Source: Pseudomonadota bacterium (GTDB lineage Bacteria > Pseudomonadota > Alphaproteobacteria > Geminicoccales > Geminicoccaceae). From it: a DNA stretch of 64,000 nucleotides. Where the stretch lies: NCBI GenBank assembly GCA_030549795.1, contig JAUQQO010000010.1, positions 434,001 to 498,000 of the forward strand, given 5' to 3'. Every line of letters begins with the position of its first letter. Position 1 is the stretch's first letter. Position numbers and translations under genes: made by a program. The notes beneath the pieces were generated by a model. That model did no database searches, was not told where the DNA came from, and worked only from the letters and a program-made list of their open reading frames with translations. Positions 37,041 through 44,862 of this stretch are shown here, in pieces.

Positions 37041-37679
37041 GTGCGCGTCCTGATCGTGGAAGTTGATGCGGTCGCTGCGCTCGCGCTCGAACGCGCGCTC
37101 GCGCCGCATTTCGAGGTGCGGGTGGTTGCCTCGCTCGCCGACGCCGAGCGCTTGCTCGAACAGCGCGAGATGCTGCCCGATGCGATCGTCACCTGCCTCG
37201 ATCTTCCCGACGCCGCCGGGGTGGTACCGATCGAGCGGCTGCGGCATCGCGCTGCGGGCGTTCCCATTATCGTGAGCACCGGTCTTTCGCCCGAGTTGAT
37301 CAAGCGCCAGCTCGAGGCGCTCACGCGGGCGCCGCGTGGCGACCGCGAGGATGCACTTGCCGTGTTGCGCACCGTTATTCACCAGCAACAGCTCGTGCAC
37401 CAGACCATTGCCGCCAGCCGCAGCCAGATCATCAGCGAGCTCGAACGGATCTCGCGCGCCGCTGCCGAAGCGGCTGTCTCGCAAGCGGTCGAGCGGCTCA
37501 TGCAGCGGCTGGGGCTCGAGGACGTCGAGGGGGTGCGGCTGGCGGTGCGCTTCGCGCGCGCTTGGGAAGCGGCCAAGCACAAGTTCGTCTCGGCGCTCGC
37601 AACCGGCATCGCCTCGGCGTTCCTGCTCGCCCTAGGAGCCGGGATCATGGCTCTCATCAAAAGCGGCTCGAACAAATAG
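37041..37679 (+). CDS. receiver-like domain protein with C-terminal membrane anchor
   Basis: A 212-residue protein. Residues 1-95 look like a CheY-type receiver: VRVLIVEVDAVAALALE, DAIVTCLDLPDAAGV and VPIIVSTGLS. The position four residues before the conserved proline, normally the phosphorylated Asp, is Cys52, so it is a pseudo-receiver. Residues 105-160 are a long, probably coiled helix, and 183-206 are a single membrane helix followed by KSGSNK, so the protein would be tail-anchored facing the cytoplasm. GTG 37041 has ribosome site AGAGGAGG. Function unknown; the sigma-factor operon follows. Confidence 0.65.
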   Translation: MRVLIVEVDAVAALALERALAPHFEVRVVASLADAERLLEQREMLPDAIVTCLDLPDAAGVVPIERLRHRAAGVPIIVSTGLSPELIKRQLEALTRAPRGDREDALAVLRTVIHQQQLVHQTIAASRSQIISELERISRAAAEAAVSQAVERLMQRLGLEDVEGVRLAVRFARAWEAAKHKFVSALATGIASAFLLALGAGIMALIKSGSNK

Positions 37680-37699
37680 AACAGGGCGTGCCGTCCGGC

Positions 37700-37729
37700 T
37701 GATCCGCCGCGCGGGCCCGGTCGTAAAAA
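37700..37729 (+). promoter_or_regulatory. ECF (RpoE/ECF11-type) autoregulated promoter
   Basis: TGATCC (37700-37705), 18 bases, then TAAAAA (37724-37729). This matches the TGATCC-N18-TAAGA promoter read by RpoE of the ChrR-controlled ECF group in Rhodobacter. It lies upstream of the sigma-factor gene, as expected for autoregulation. Confidence 0.75.
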
Positions 37730-37821
37730 CAGTCGGATGCCTTCGCGCGGCGGTAGGAAAGGTGTATTCGGCGAGCGAACTCGTACTTGCCACCCGGCGC
37801 GGGCGGCGATTGACTAGCCGC

Positions 37822-38409
37822 ATGGCCGAGGGACGGGCGGAACAGAGAATCGAACCGGACGCCGAGCAGGAGCGGGTTCGCGACCTCGAGCTTGTCGCGA
37901 AATGTCGCGACCGCGCTGCATTTCACCGGCTGTTCACCTTCTACGGCCCGCGCGTCAAGGCCTATTTGCGCCGGCTTGGGGCGGATGAGGATCTCGCCGA
38001 GGACCTCGTGCAGGAGGTGTTCATCTCGGTGTGGCGGTTCGCCGACCGCTTCGATGCGCGCAAGGCTACGGTGGGAACCTGGATCTTCACCATCGCCCGC
38101 AACAAGCGGATCGATCTCCTTCGGCGGGACCAAGCTGCGGGGAGCGAGGAAGAGCTCAGTGAACTGGAAACGGATCCCGCACCGAGCGGCGCCGAGGTGG
38201 CCGAGCTCAGTCGCATGAGTGACGTCTTGAGGAACGCAATAGCAACACTGCCGGACGAGCAAAAGAAACTGCTCTCTATCTTTTATTTTGAGGAGAAGAG
38301 CCACAGCACGATCGCCGAGGAACTCGGGCTTCCACTCGGCACTGTAAAGTCTCGACTCCGTCTCGCTCTTGCAAAACTGCGAGCTATGCTCGGCGAGGAT
38401 CGTGCATGA
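37822..38409 (+). CDS. rpoE: ECF sigma factor, RpoE/ECF11-like
   Basis: A 195-residue ECF sigma factor. Region 2 is AAFHRLFTFYGPRVKAYLRR and DLVQEVFISVWRFADRFDA...TWIFTIARNKRIDLLRR; region 4 is TLPDEQKKLLSIFYFEEKSH and GLPLGTVKSRLRLALAKLR. It is paired with a ChrR-type anti-sigma by a 4-bp ATGA overlap. This group directs singlet-oxygen or oxidative-stress responses. ATG 37822 gives a normal length; an in-frame GTG at 37762 would add 20 residues. Confidence 0.88.
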   Translation: MAEGRAEQRIEPDAEQERVRDLELVAKCRDRAAFHRLFTFYGPRVKAYLRRLGADEDLAEDLVQEVFISVWRFADRFDARKATVGTWIFTIARNKRIDLLRRDQAAGSEEELSELETDPAPSGAEVAELSRMSDVLRNAIATLPDEQKKLLSIFYFEEKSHSTIAEELGLPLGTVKSRLRLALAKLRAMLGEDRA

Positions 38410-39041
38410 AGGAGAAGATCACGCACGACGATTTGCTGATGGCTTACGCTGCCGGTCACCTGCCGGCAGCCCTCGCGCTCGTCGTGCGCACGCAGCTCGC
38501 GCTCTCGGCCGAAGCTCGCCGTCGCTACGCGTTCTTTGCTGCTCTAGGCGGCGCCCTCCTCGAAACGATCGAGCCCGAGGCATTGCGCGCCGACGCTTGG
38601 GAAAGGCTCGAGCGAGCTCTTGCGCGCGTTGAACCGGCTCCGCCGACCACCGACAAGGGCGGCGATCCTCGCGTTCCGCCACCGTTGCGGCCTTATGTGC
38701 CGCACGGCTTCGAGCAACTGCCGTGGCGCAAGTACGGGCCCTTGTACGAAGTCGCGTTGCCGGTTGGTGACGGCGGCTTTCGCACCCGCCTCATCCGGCT
38801 GCGCGCTGGAACCGGAGTGCCGCGTCACACCCATGCCGGATATGAGTTGACCCTCGTGATCGAGGGTTCGTTCCGCGACGCCTCGGGCGTGCACCGCCGC
38901 GGCGATCTCGTGATCGCCGATGCGGAGGTCGAACACGCGCCGATGGCCGAGGAAGATTGTCTTTGTCTTTGGGTCGCCGATGCGCCGTTGCGGCTCACGG
39001 GGCCCTTGGGCTGGCTTCTCAACCCGCTCGTGCGGATCTGA
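38406..39041 (+). CDS. chrR: ChrR-type cupin anti-sigma factor with degenerate zinc site
   Basis: A 211-residue ChrR-like protein. The C-terminal cupin keeps its metal ligands: His141 and His143 in PRHTHAGYE, Glu147 and His177 in EHAP, the same spacing as I recall for Rhodobacter ChrR. The N-terminal anti-sigma helices are recognisable (DDLLMAYAAGHLPAALALVV). However the zinc-binding HxxxCxxC motif reads Gln30-x3-Ser34-x2-Ala37, so the classic ZAS zinc site is missing. It overlaps the sigma gene by 4 bp and should bind it. Confidence 0.82.
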   Translation: MKEKITHDDLLMAYAAGHLPAALALVVRTQLALSAEARRRYAFFAALGGALLETIEPEALRADAWERLERALARVEPAPPTTDKGGDPRVPPPLRPYVPHGFEQLPWRKYGPLYEVALPVGDGGFRTRLIRLRAGTGVPRHTHAGYELTLVIEGSFRDASGVHRRGDLVIADAEVEHAPMAEEDCLCLWVADAPLRLTGPLGWLLNPLVRI

Positions 39042-39145
39042 ACCGATCGCGCCCGCGCTTACCGCTTGACGGAGGCAGTTCGCGCTCCGATCAATGCCCG
39101 CTGCCGGCCCGCGCCGGCTCGCACAGCGCAGGGACGGCGCCCTCG

Positions 39146-39952
39146 ATGCTCGATTCTCCGATCGCGCAGGCAATCCTGCTCGGCGTGGTCGAAGGCCTCA
39201 CCGAGTTCTTACCGGTGTCCTCGACCGGCCACCTCATCCTCGCTGGCTGGCTTCTCGGTTTCGACGGCCCACCCGGCAAAGTGTTCGAGGTGGCGATTCA
39301 ACTCGGGGCGATCGTGGCGGTTTCTATTCTCTACTTTCGTCGCCTGTGGCGGGTCGCCGCCGCCTTGCCGACGAGCCCGGCGGCGCGGCGTTTCGCGCTC
39401 GCGCTTCTGTTGGGCTTCTTGCCGGCAATGGTGCTGGGGGCGCTCTTCCACGGTTTCATCAAGGGGGTCCTCTTCTCCCCCTGGGTCGTGGTCACGAGCT
39501 TGGTGCTCGGCGGGGTGGCGATCCTTCTGATCGAGCGGGCGCGGCCAAACGCGTCCATCGCGCGCGCCGAAGACATCCCGCTCGGCCGCGCACTCGCCGT
39601 CGGGTTCTGTCAGGCTCTGGCGATGATCCCCGGTGTGTCGCGTTCCGGGGCGACCATCTTGGGGGGCGTGCTCTTGGGCCTCGAGCGTCGGGCGGCGGCT
39701 GAATTCTCCTTTTTTCTCGCTATCCCGACGATGCTCGCAGCGACTGTCTACGATCTTTACAAGAATCAAGCGCTTTTGACGCTCGCAGACGTCGAGATCA
39801 TCCTGGTGGGCTTCGTGAGCGCCATGCTCACCGCGATGATCGTGGTCGAGGGGCTCTTGCGCTGGCTCCAGCGTCACACCTTCGAGGTCTTCGGCTGGTA
39901 CCGAATCGCCGTCGGTCTTATCATGGCGATCGTCTTACTGCGCGCGAGCTGA
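39146..39952 (+). CDS. uppP: undecaprenyl-diphosphatase
   Basis: A 268-residue membrane phosphatase (BacA/UppP family) that recycles undecaprenyl diphosphate for peptidoglycan synthesis. The catalytic motifs GVVEGLTEFLPVSSTGHLIL and MIPGVSRSGATI are intact, and about eight hydrophobic helices are present. ATG 39146 fits the family start; the longer open frame runs back into the chrR gene. It converges with the lipoyl-domain gene, 7 bp apart. Confidence 0.93.
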   Translation: MLDSPIAQAILLGVVEGLTEFLPVSSTGHLILAGWLLGFDGPPGKVFEVAIQLGAIVAVSILYFRRLWRVAAALPTSPAARRFALALLLGFLPAMVLGALFHGFIKGVLFSPWVVVTSLVLGGVAILLIERARPNASIARAEDIPLGRALAVGFCQALAMIPGVSRSGATILGGVLLGLERRAAAEFSFFLAIPTMLAATVYDLYKNQALLTLADVEIILVGFVSAMLTAMIVVEGLLRWLQRHTFEVFGWYRIAVGLIMAIVLLRAS

Positions 39953-39959
39953 GCCGCGC

Positions 39960-40205
39960 TCAGCCGTCGCTGCGTTCGATGCGGCAGACGGGGTCGCCCA
40001 CTTCGAGATCGCTTCCCGCTTCCGCGAGGATCTCAAGAAGGGTGCCGTCGCAAGGCGCTTGCACTTCGCTCGTCACTTTTTCGGTCTCGACCTCGTAGAG
40101 GACCTCACCGGCCTTGAAGGTCTCACCCGGGCTCACGCGCCATGCGACGATCGTGCCCTGCTGCATGTTCATCGACAGCCGCGGCAATTTGAGCACGACC
40201 TTCAC
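39960..40205 (-). CDS. stand-alone lipoyl-domain protein
   Basis: An 81-residue protein consisting of one lipoyl/biotinyl domain: VVLKLPRLSMNMQQGTIVAW start, the modified lysine in VETEKVTSEVQAP, and a GDPVCRIE closing strand. It lacks the subunit-binding and acyltransferase parts of an E2. GTG 40205 overlaps the E1 beta stop by 4 bp and has a GGGAGG ribosome site. It should carry an acyl group for the E1 encoded upstream. Confidence 0.85.
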   Translation of the reverse strand: MKVVLKLPRLSMNMQQGTIVAWRVSPGETFKAGEVLYEVETEKVTSEVQAPCDGTLLEILAEAGSDLEVGDPVCRIERSDG

Positions 40206-41185
40206 GCCGACCTCCCGAATGCAAGCGTATCGCGCACCGCCTGTGCGATGCGCTCGGCATCCGGCAGCACGGCGCGCTCTAAAACCGGTGCGAAGGGGAT
40301 CGCGCAGTCGGGGACGGTGACGCGACGGATGGGCGCGCGCAGCGCATCGAACGCCTGCTCGGCAGCGAGTGCAGCGATGTGGCTCGCAAACGAACAAGTG
40401 TCGCGCGCCTCGTCGACCACCACGAGGCGACCGGTCTTGCGCACCGAGCCCAGAATGGTCTCGCGGTCCAACGGGACGAGCGTACGCGGGTCGACCACTT
40501 CCACCTCGATGCCCTCGCGCGCGAGGATATCGGCGCAGCGCAGCGCCGGGCGGACCATGGATCCGATCGCCACCACCGTCACCTCGCGGCCGGGGCGGAC
40601 CACCGCCGCTTCGCCGAGCGGGATCACATAGTCCTCTTCCGGGACTTCTCCCGGCTCGCCGCCGCGCCCTGCCGCTTGCAGGAAGAAGACCGGATCGTCG
40701 TCGCGGATCGCGGCCTTAAGCAGCCCTTTGGCATCGGCCGGCGAGCTCGGCATGACGACTTTGATCCCACCCAGGTTCGCGAGCACCGGATGGATGGCAT
40801 CCGAATGCTGGGCCGCCGCCGACCGTCCACCGCCCGAGACCGCGAGAAAGGTGATCGGCAGCTTGATTTGGCCGTTCGTCATGTAGCGGAGCTTCGCCGC
40901 CTGATTGGCGATCGCATCCATACCCGTATAGACGAAATTACCGAACATCATATGGCAGATGACGCGGCGACCGGCAGCCGCGGCGCCCACCGCCATACCC
41001 GAGATGAGAGCCTCGCAGATCGGCGTGTCGCGCACGCGGTCGGGGCCGAAGCGCTTCCACAGACCCTTTGTGTCGCCAAAGAGGCTGGCTTTGACGTCTT
41101 CGCCGAAGAGGATGATCGCGGGATCGCGCTCCATCTCTTCGAAGAGCGCTTCGTTCATCGCCTGGATGAGGCGTTTGCGGGCCAT
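40202..41185 (-). CDS. 2-oxoacid/acetoin dehydrogenase E1 subunit beta
   Basis: A 327-residue transketolase-like E1 beta of the PdhB/AcoB family: ILFGEDVKASLFGDTKGL, FGNFVYTGMDAIANQAAKLRYM, HSDAIHPVLANLGGIKVV, and a C-terminal VVVDEARDTCSFASHIAA. With E1 alpha it forms a thiamine-diphosphate enzyme that decarboxylates a 2-oxoacid or cleaves acetoin. ATG 41185 has a GAGG site that overlaps the alpha gene's stop; GTG 41191 is also in frame. Substrate is undecided. Confidence 0.85.
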   Translation of the reverse strand: MARKRLIQAMNEALFEEMERDPAIILFGEDVKASLFGDTKGLWKRFGPDRVRDTPICEALISGMAVGAAAAGRRVICHMMFGNFVYTGMDAIANQAAKLRYMTNGQIKLPITFLAVSGGGRSAAAQHSDAIHPVLANLGGIKVVMPSSPADAKGLLKAAIRDDDPVFFLQAAGRGGEPGEVPEEDYVIPLGEAAVVRPGREVTVVAIGSMVRPALRCADILAREGIEVEVVDPRTLVPLDRETILGSVRKTGRLVVVDEARDTCSFASHIAALAAEQAFDALRAPIRRVTVPDCAIPFAPVLERAVLPDAERIAQAVRDTLAFGRSA

Positions 41186-41192
41186 CGGCACC

Positions 41193-42185
41193 TCACCGGG
41201 GGTTCACGAACATGGATCCGCGCGCGAGCGCCGGGTCGGGTTCGGGTGCGCTCTCGGCGAAGCGCACCGCCTCCGCCACCTGTTGTGCCACTGCCTGCGC
41301 GATCGCCTCGAGCTCTTGAGAGCTCGCGAGCTCGTGGTTGAGCAGCCAGCTGGCGAAGCGGGGTATGGGGTCGCGAGCCCGCCAGGCCTGCACCTCCGCC
41401 TCCTCGCGGTAGGGCTCGGTGATGAACGTCGTCTCGTACTCGACATGGCCACGCGTGCGGTAGGTGCGCGCCTCGATGAGTGTAGGGCCTCCACCCTCCC
41501 GCGCGCGCCGCACGGCGACATTCGCCGCCTGCCAGACGGCGAGGACGTCGTTGCCGTCGACTTCGACGCCCGGCACACCGAAGGGACGCGCGCGCTCGAC
41601 GATCCGCCCGGAGGTCACCGTCGCGGTCGGCGAGAATTCCGAAAAGCCGTTGTTCTCACAGACGAGCACGAGCGGCAGCTTCCACAATGCGCCGACATTG
41701 AGCGCCTCGGCGAGGACCCCTTGATTGGCGGCGCCATCGCCGAAAAAACAGACCGCCACTTTGCCGTCCCCATCGAGCTGGGCAGCGAGCGCGGCGCCGG
41801 TGGCAAGGGCGATACCGCCGCCCACCACACCGTTGGCGCCGATGATCCCCTTGGAGAAGTCGGCGACGTGCATCGAGCCGCCGAAGCCGCCGCAGATACC
41901 CGCAGCCCGCCCGTAGATCTCGGCCAGCATCCGGCCGAGATCGCCGCCCTTGGCGAGGAAGTGGCCATGACCGCGATGGGTGCTCGTGATCCAGTCGCGA
42001 TCCTCGAGATGCGCGCACACGCCCACCGCGATCGCCTCTTGACCGACGTAGAGATGGACGGGACCGGGAAGTTTGCCGGCCGCACAGTCCTGCGCGAGCT
42101 GCTCTTCGGCGCGGCGGATCAACAGCATCCGCTCATAAAGGGCGAGCAGCTCGTGGCGCGGCAGATTGGTTCCCGTCACGCTCAT
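41193..42185 (-). CDS. 2-oxoacid/acetoin dehydrogenase E1 subunit alpha
   Basis: A 330-residue ThDP-binding E1 alpha of the PdhA/AcoA family. The ThDP motif runs FFGDGAANQGVLAEALN to VCENNGFSEF; STHRGHGHFLAKGGDL and GGSMHVADFSKGIIGANG are typical. It overlaps the SDR stop by an ATGA junction and is followed by the beta subunit. The acetoin-type (AcoA) reading is suggested by the neighbouring SDR, not proven. Confidence 0.87.
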   Translation of the reverse strand: MSVTGTNLPRHELLALYERMLLIRRAEEQLAQDCAAGKLPGPVHLYVGQEAIAVGVCAHLEDRDWITSTHRGHGHFLAKGGDLGRMLAEIYGRAAGICGGFGGSMHVADFSKGIIGANGVVGGGIALATGAALAAQLDGDGKVAVCFFGDGAANQGVLAEALNVGALWKLPLVLVCENNGFSEFSPTATVTSGRIVERARPFGVPGVEVDGNDVLAVWQAANVAVRRAREGGGPTLIEARTYRTRGHVEYETTFITEPYREEAEVQAWRARDPIPRFASWLLNHELASSQELEAIAQAVAQQVAEAVRFAESAPEPDPALARGSMFVNPR

Positions 42186-43009
42186 GCGCTTGTTTCTCCG
42201 CGGTCACAAGGAGACGGTCCGAGATCGTCGCCGGGATCCCCGCGGATCGTCCACCCGCCGTCGACCGTCCAGACGGCACCGGTGATGAAGGCGGAGGCCG
42301 GCTCACACAAGAAGCAGATGACGCGCGCGATCTCGTCCGGTCGCCCCCAGCGCCCCACCGGCGTCCGCTCGGCATAGCGGGCATAATCGAGGATGCCGAG
42401 GCGGAGACGCTCTTCGAGCACGGGGGTGAGCACATAACCCGGAGCGACGGCGTTGACGGTGATCCCAAAGCGCGCGTTCTCGAGCGCAAGGGCGCGGGTA
42501 AGCCCAACGATGGCGTGTTTGGCAGTCGTGTAGCCGACCCGCCAGGGCAAGGCCTGCAACCCCATGATCGAGGCGATGTTGACGATCCGACCGAAGCCTA
42601 AAGCGCGCATGGCTGGAATGCACAGTGCTGCCATGCGCGCTGATCCGGCGACGTGAATTGCCATCATGCGCTCGAAATGGGAAAAGGGTTGTTCGTGGAG
42701 TGGTTTGAGTTCCTGGGCATTGATGCCGGCACAATTGACGAGGATGGTGATCGGCCCGAGCCGCGCGCTCAAGCGCGCATGGGCTGAAGCACAGGCATCC
42801 GGATCCGCGACGTCGCAGGCTTCGCCATCGACCCGCACTCCGAGTTCGCGCGAGAGCCGTTCTGCCGTCTGCGCCACCCGCGTGGGGTCGAGATCAACGA
42901 GCGCGAGCTGCGCACCGGCTCGGCCCAGTGCCACGGCGGTGGCAAGACCGATACCCGAAACGCCGCCGGTTACGAGCGCTATCCGACCGCTTAGGGCTCG
43001 CTCCGCCAT
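42182..43009 (-). CDS. short-chain dehydrogenase/reductase
   Basis: A 275-residue classical SDR. Cofactor motif is VTGGVSGIGLATAVALGRAG; VNCAGIN, NIASIMG (Ser) and YTTAKHAIVGLTRA (Tyr-x3-Lys) are all present. The acidic LVDLDP after strand two suggests NAD rather than NADP. ATG 43009 has a GGGGAGGAAG site. As first gene of the SDR-E1alpha-E1beta-lipoyl operon, it may act on a related ketone or diol, such as acetoin/butanediol. Confidence 0.85.
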   Translation of the reverse strand: MAERALSGRIALVTGGVSGIGLATAVALGRAGAQLALVDLDPTRVAQTAERLSRELGVRVDGEACDVADPDACASAHARLSARLGPITILVNCAGINAQELKPLHEQPFSHFERMMAIHVAGSARMAALCIPAMRALGFGRIVNIASIMGLQALPWRVGYTTAKHAIVGLTRALALENARFGITVNAVAPGYVLTPVLEERLRLGILDYARYAERTPVGRWGRPDEIARVICFLCEPASAFITGAVWTVDGGWTIRGDPGDDLGPSPCDRGETSA

Positions 43010-43375
43010 CGCTTCCTCCCCGCGCCCGCTAGCCTCGCGGCGCGCTCGGCGAGGGTCAAGCAACTTGACGCTCCGCCGCTGGCACCGTGGACTTGCACGC
43101 AAAGACCTAAGCGGAGCTTCGTGTGCAAGCGCGCAGCGCTCAAGACGGCAACTCTCACGTGCTGAGCCCCATCGTCTTCGCCAATTCGCTTTTGAGCAAA
43201 GCGATCAAACGACCCATCAGGACTAAGACAGACCGATCGTTGCGCGGCTCGCGCACCGTGGAAGAGGAGCGGCGCTTTTCGAGCGGGTCACGAAGATCGC
43301 GCTTCAGGCGAGGGGAAGCTTCGGCACGTGCAGCTGTGGTTTTCATATGCAGCTGTGGTTGGAAAGCCCTAGTCG
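43010..43375. other. intergenic stretch with a doubtful small ORF
   Basis: About 365 bp between the SDR operon and a small-RNA terminator. A minus-strand frame from ATG 43346 to 43155 could encode 63 residues, very basic in the first half and ending LIALLKSELAKTMGLST, but it has no ribosome site and no family. TTGACC near 43050 on the minus strand might be the -35 of the SDR operon. Nothing else is recognised. Confidence 0.4.
43330..43360. repeat. short direct repeat
   Basis: The 12-mer GCAGCTGTGGTT occurs twice, at 43330-43341 and 43349-43360, a period of 19 bp (just under two helical turns). It lies just downstream of the small-RNA terminator. It could be a tandem operator or chance. Confidence 0.5.
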
Positions 43376-43467
43376 AAAAAAAGGCCGCCTGAAGGCGGCC
43401 GAGTGGTAGGGGAGGCATCACAACGTCAGGGAGGACAGGGGCAGCGGGTAACGCGTACCCGTGCCCA
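43376..43467 (-). ncRNA. candidate small RNA with two CCUCCC motifs
   Basis: The minus strand shows a full small-RNA layout of about 92 bases. A TATAAA -10 at 43474-43479 precedes a start near 43467. Next is a strong 5' hairpin (GGGCACGGGTA ... TACCCGCTGCCC, 43439-43466), then an unpaired stretch holding TCCTCCCTGA and GCCTCCCC. A rho-independent terminator closes it: GGCCGCC-TTCA-GGCGGCC followed by seven Ts (43376-43400). CCUCC loops that pair with Shine-Dalgarno sequences are known from alphaproteobacterial sRNAs such as the alpha-r14/cuckoo type. No clear -35 is seen. Confidence 0.65.
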
Positions 43468-43547
43468 AACAAGTTTATAGAAGCGCAATCGTTAATCGAT
43501 CGCTAACGTCGCGCAGCGTCTCGACCCGCACCGGGGATTAGGACGAA

Positions 43548-44588
43548 TCAGAGAGGTTCCGGGAGAGCGAGCGAACCATCGGTTCCTTCGAACGCCGCCC
43601 GCGCTTCGGCTTCGAGGACCTCGAATCGCCCTTCGTAACGCGGCGAGAAATGGAACGGGATCATGCGGCGAACACCGGCGAGGCGGGCGATCGTACCCGC
43701 TTCCACGGCGGTGAGGTGACGTCGTGCCCGGGCCTGAGCCCGATCCGCATGGCTAAAGGCCGCCTCGATCACGAGCGTGTCGGCGTCTTGCGCGAGTTCG
43801 AGGATTTTCTCGACGTTGCGCTTCGTCCACGCGCAATCAGTGACATAGACTACGCGCTGGCCGGGAATGAGGCGTAGGGCCTGTTCGCGCAGCGCGCCCA
43901 AAAACACGGTGCGCTCTAAAATGCGCGTGCCGTCGCGCCATTGGGCGGTGAGTGGGGTATCATCGGGCGCCCCCTCGAGCAGGAGTTCTTTGGCTCGGCG
44001 CAGCCAGGGACCGGTGCCGAGCCCCATCGCTTCGAGCGCGTTGCGGAACACCTGCACGTGTACAGGCTCTTCGAGCGCGAAGGCGAGGCACGGTACGCCG
44101 TGATCGAGCACTGCAGCGCGGATAACAAGGCGCGGCTCGGCGCGCACGACGTCCGATGTCGCCACGAACTCCTCTACCTCCTGCGGCGCGAAGCGTTCTT
44201 TAAGCGCAAGGCGCGCCCGACGCCGGGTCCCGTCCTCGTGTACTTCCAAGACTTCGAAGGTGACCGCCTCGCGGAAGCTTTCGGCCAGATTCCACTCGTA
44301 AGAAGCGAGCCGCGCAGCCACGCGTGCGAGGGTTCCTTTTGGACCGGTGAGCCGGATCACCCGCTCGCGACCCAAGACGACGCGCAACAGCCGTTCGAAG
44401 TCCGCGAAATGGTCGAGATGGGCGTGGCTCAGCAAGACGTCGCTCACGCGCAACAATTTGCGCGCAGAAAGCGACGAGAGATTTCCGAGGTCGATCAGGA
44501 CCGCGCGCCCGGCGCCGATCACATCGGCGAAAAGGGCCGGATCGCCGGTCGGTCCGTTGACGAGCTGCAGGTCGAAGGCGCTTCGCAT
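43548..44588 (-). CDS. MBL-fold metallohydrolase, RNase Z-like
   Basis: A 346-residue metallo-beta-lactamase-fold protein. The metal site SHAHLDHFADF is intact; later ligands are likely in VTDCAWT and FHFSPRY, in the manner of RNase Z/ElaC relatives. A LIDLGNLSSLSARKLLRVSDVLLSHAH opening resembles the RNase Z group, but the protein differs in its middle part, so tRNA 3' processing is not assured (both tRNAs here encode CCA). ATG 44588 chosen over TTG 44594. tRNA-Leu lies 150 bp upstream on the same strand. Confidence 0.75.
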   Translation of the reverse strand: MRSAFDLQLVNGPTGDPALFADVIGAGRAVLIDLGNLSSLSARKLLRVSDVLLSHAHLDHFADFERLLRVVLGRERVIRLTGPKGTLARVAARLASYEWNLAESFREAVTFEVLEVHEDGTRRRARLALKERFAPQEVEEFVATSDVVRAEPRLVIRAAVLDHGVPCLAFALEEPVHVQVFRNALEAMGLGTGPWLRRAKELLLEGAPDDTPLTAQWRDGTRILERTVFLGALREQALRLIPGQRVVYVTDCAWTKRNVEKILELAQDADTLVIEAAFSHADRAQARARRHLTAVEAGTIARLAGVRRMIPFHFSPRYEGRFEVLEAEARAAFEGTDGSLALPEPL

Positions 44589-44736
44589 CGCCAAATCCGG
44601 ATCGCGCCCAAGCCGCTTCGCTTCGGCTCGGTGCGCAGCACCTGTGCTCTGCCTCGCTCCCTACGACCGCTCCAAAGGCCGACACTGCAGCGGTCTTGGG
44701 GAGCGGAGCGGCGGTGCGTGCTGCGGGAGATGCTTG

Positions 44737-44823
44737 TGGTGCCCCAGGAGGGACTCGAACCCCCACGCCCTTGCGGGCAGCAGATTTTGAGTCTGCCGCG
44801 TCTACCGGTTCCGCCACTGGGGC
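44737..44823 (-). tRNA. tRNA-Leu (anticodon CAA)
   Basis: A class II tRNA of 87 bases. Acceptor GCCCCAG pairs with CTGGGGC. The anticodon stem GCAGA/TCTGC holds loop CTCAAAA (anticodon CAA, reading UUG). A long variable arm (TGCCCGCAAGGGCGT) and T arm GGTTCGAGTCC follow. CCA is encoded (44737-44739). Confidence 0.95.
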
Positions 44824-44833
44824 GTGATCGCGG

Positions 44834-44862
44834 CCTCTAAAACCCCCTTGCCGCGGGGTCAA
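44834..44862 (-). promoter_or_regulatory. tRNA-Leu promoter
   Basis: On the minus strand CTTGACC (TTGACC at 44857-44862) and TAGAGG (44834-44839) are 17 bp apart. The -10 ends 10 bases before the mature tRNA 5' end, right for a tRNA transcript with a very short leader. Confidence 0.6.

Noticed and set aside
40959-42377. 472-residue plus-strand frame over the E1 genes
   Set aside because: Antisense to conserved E1 alpha and beta; no domain seen.
43155-43346. 63-residue basic ORF near the sRNA
   Set aside because: No ribosome site, low-complexity basic sequence and no family; kept only as a note on the intergenic region.
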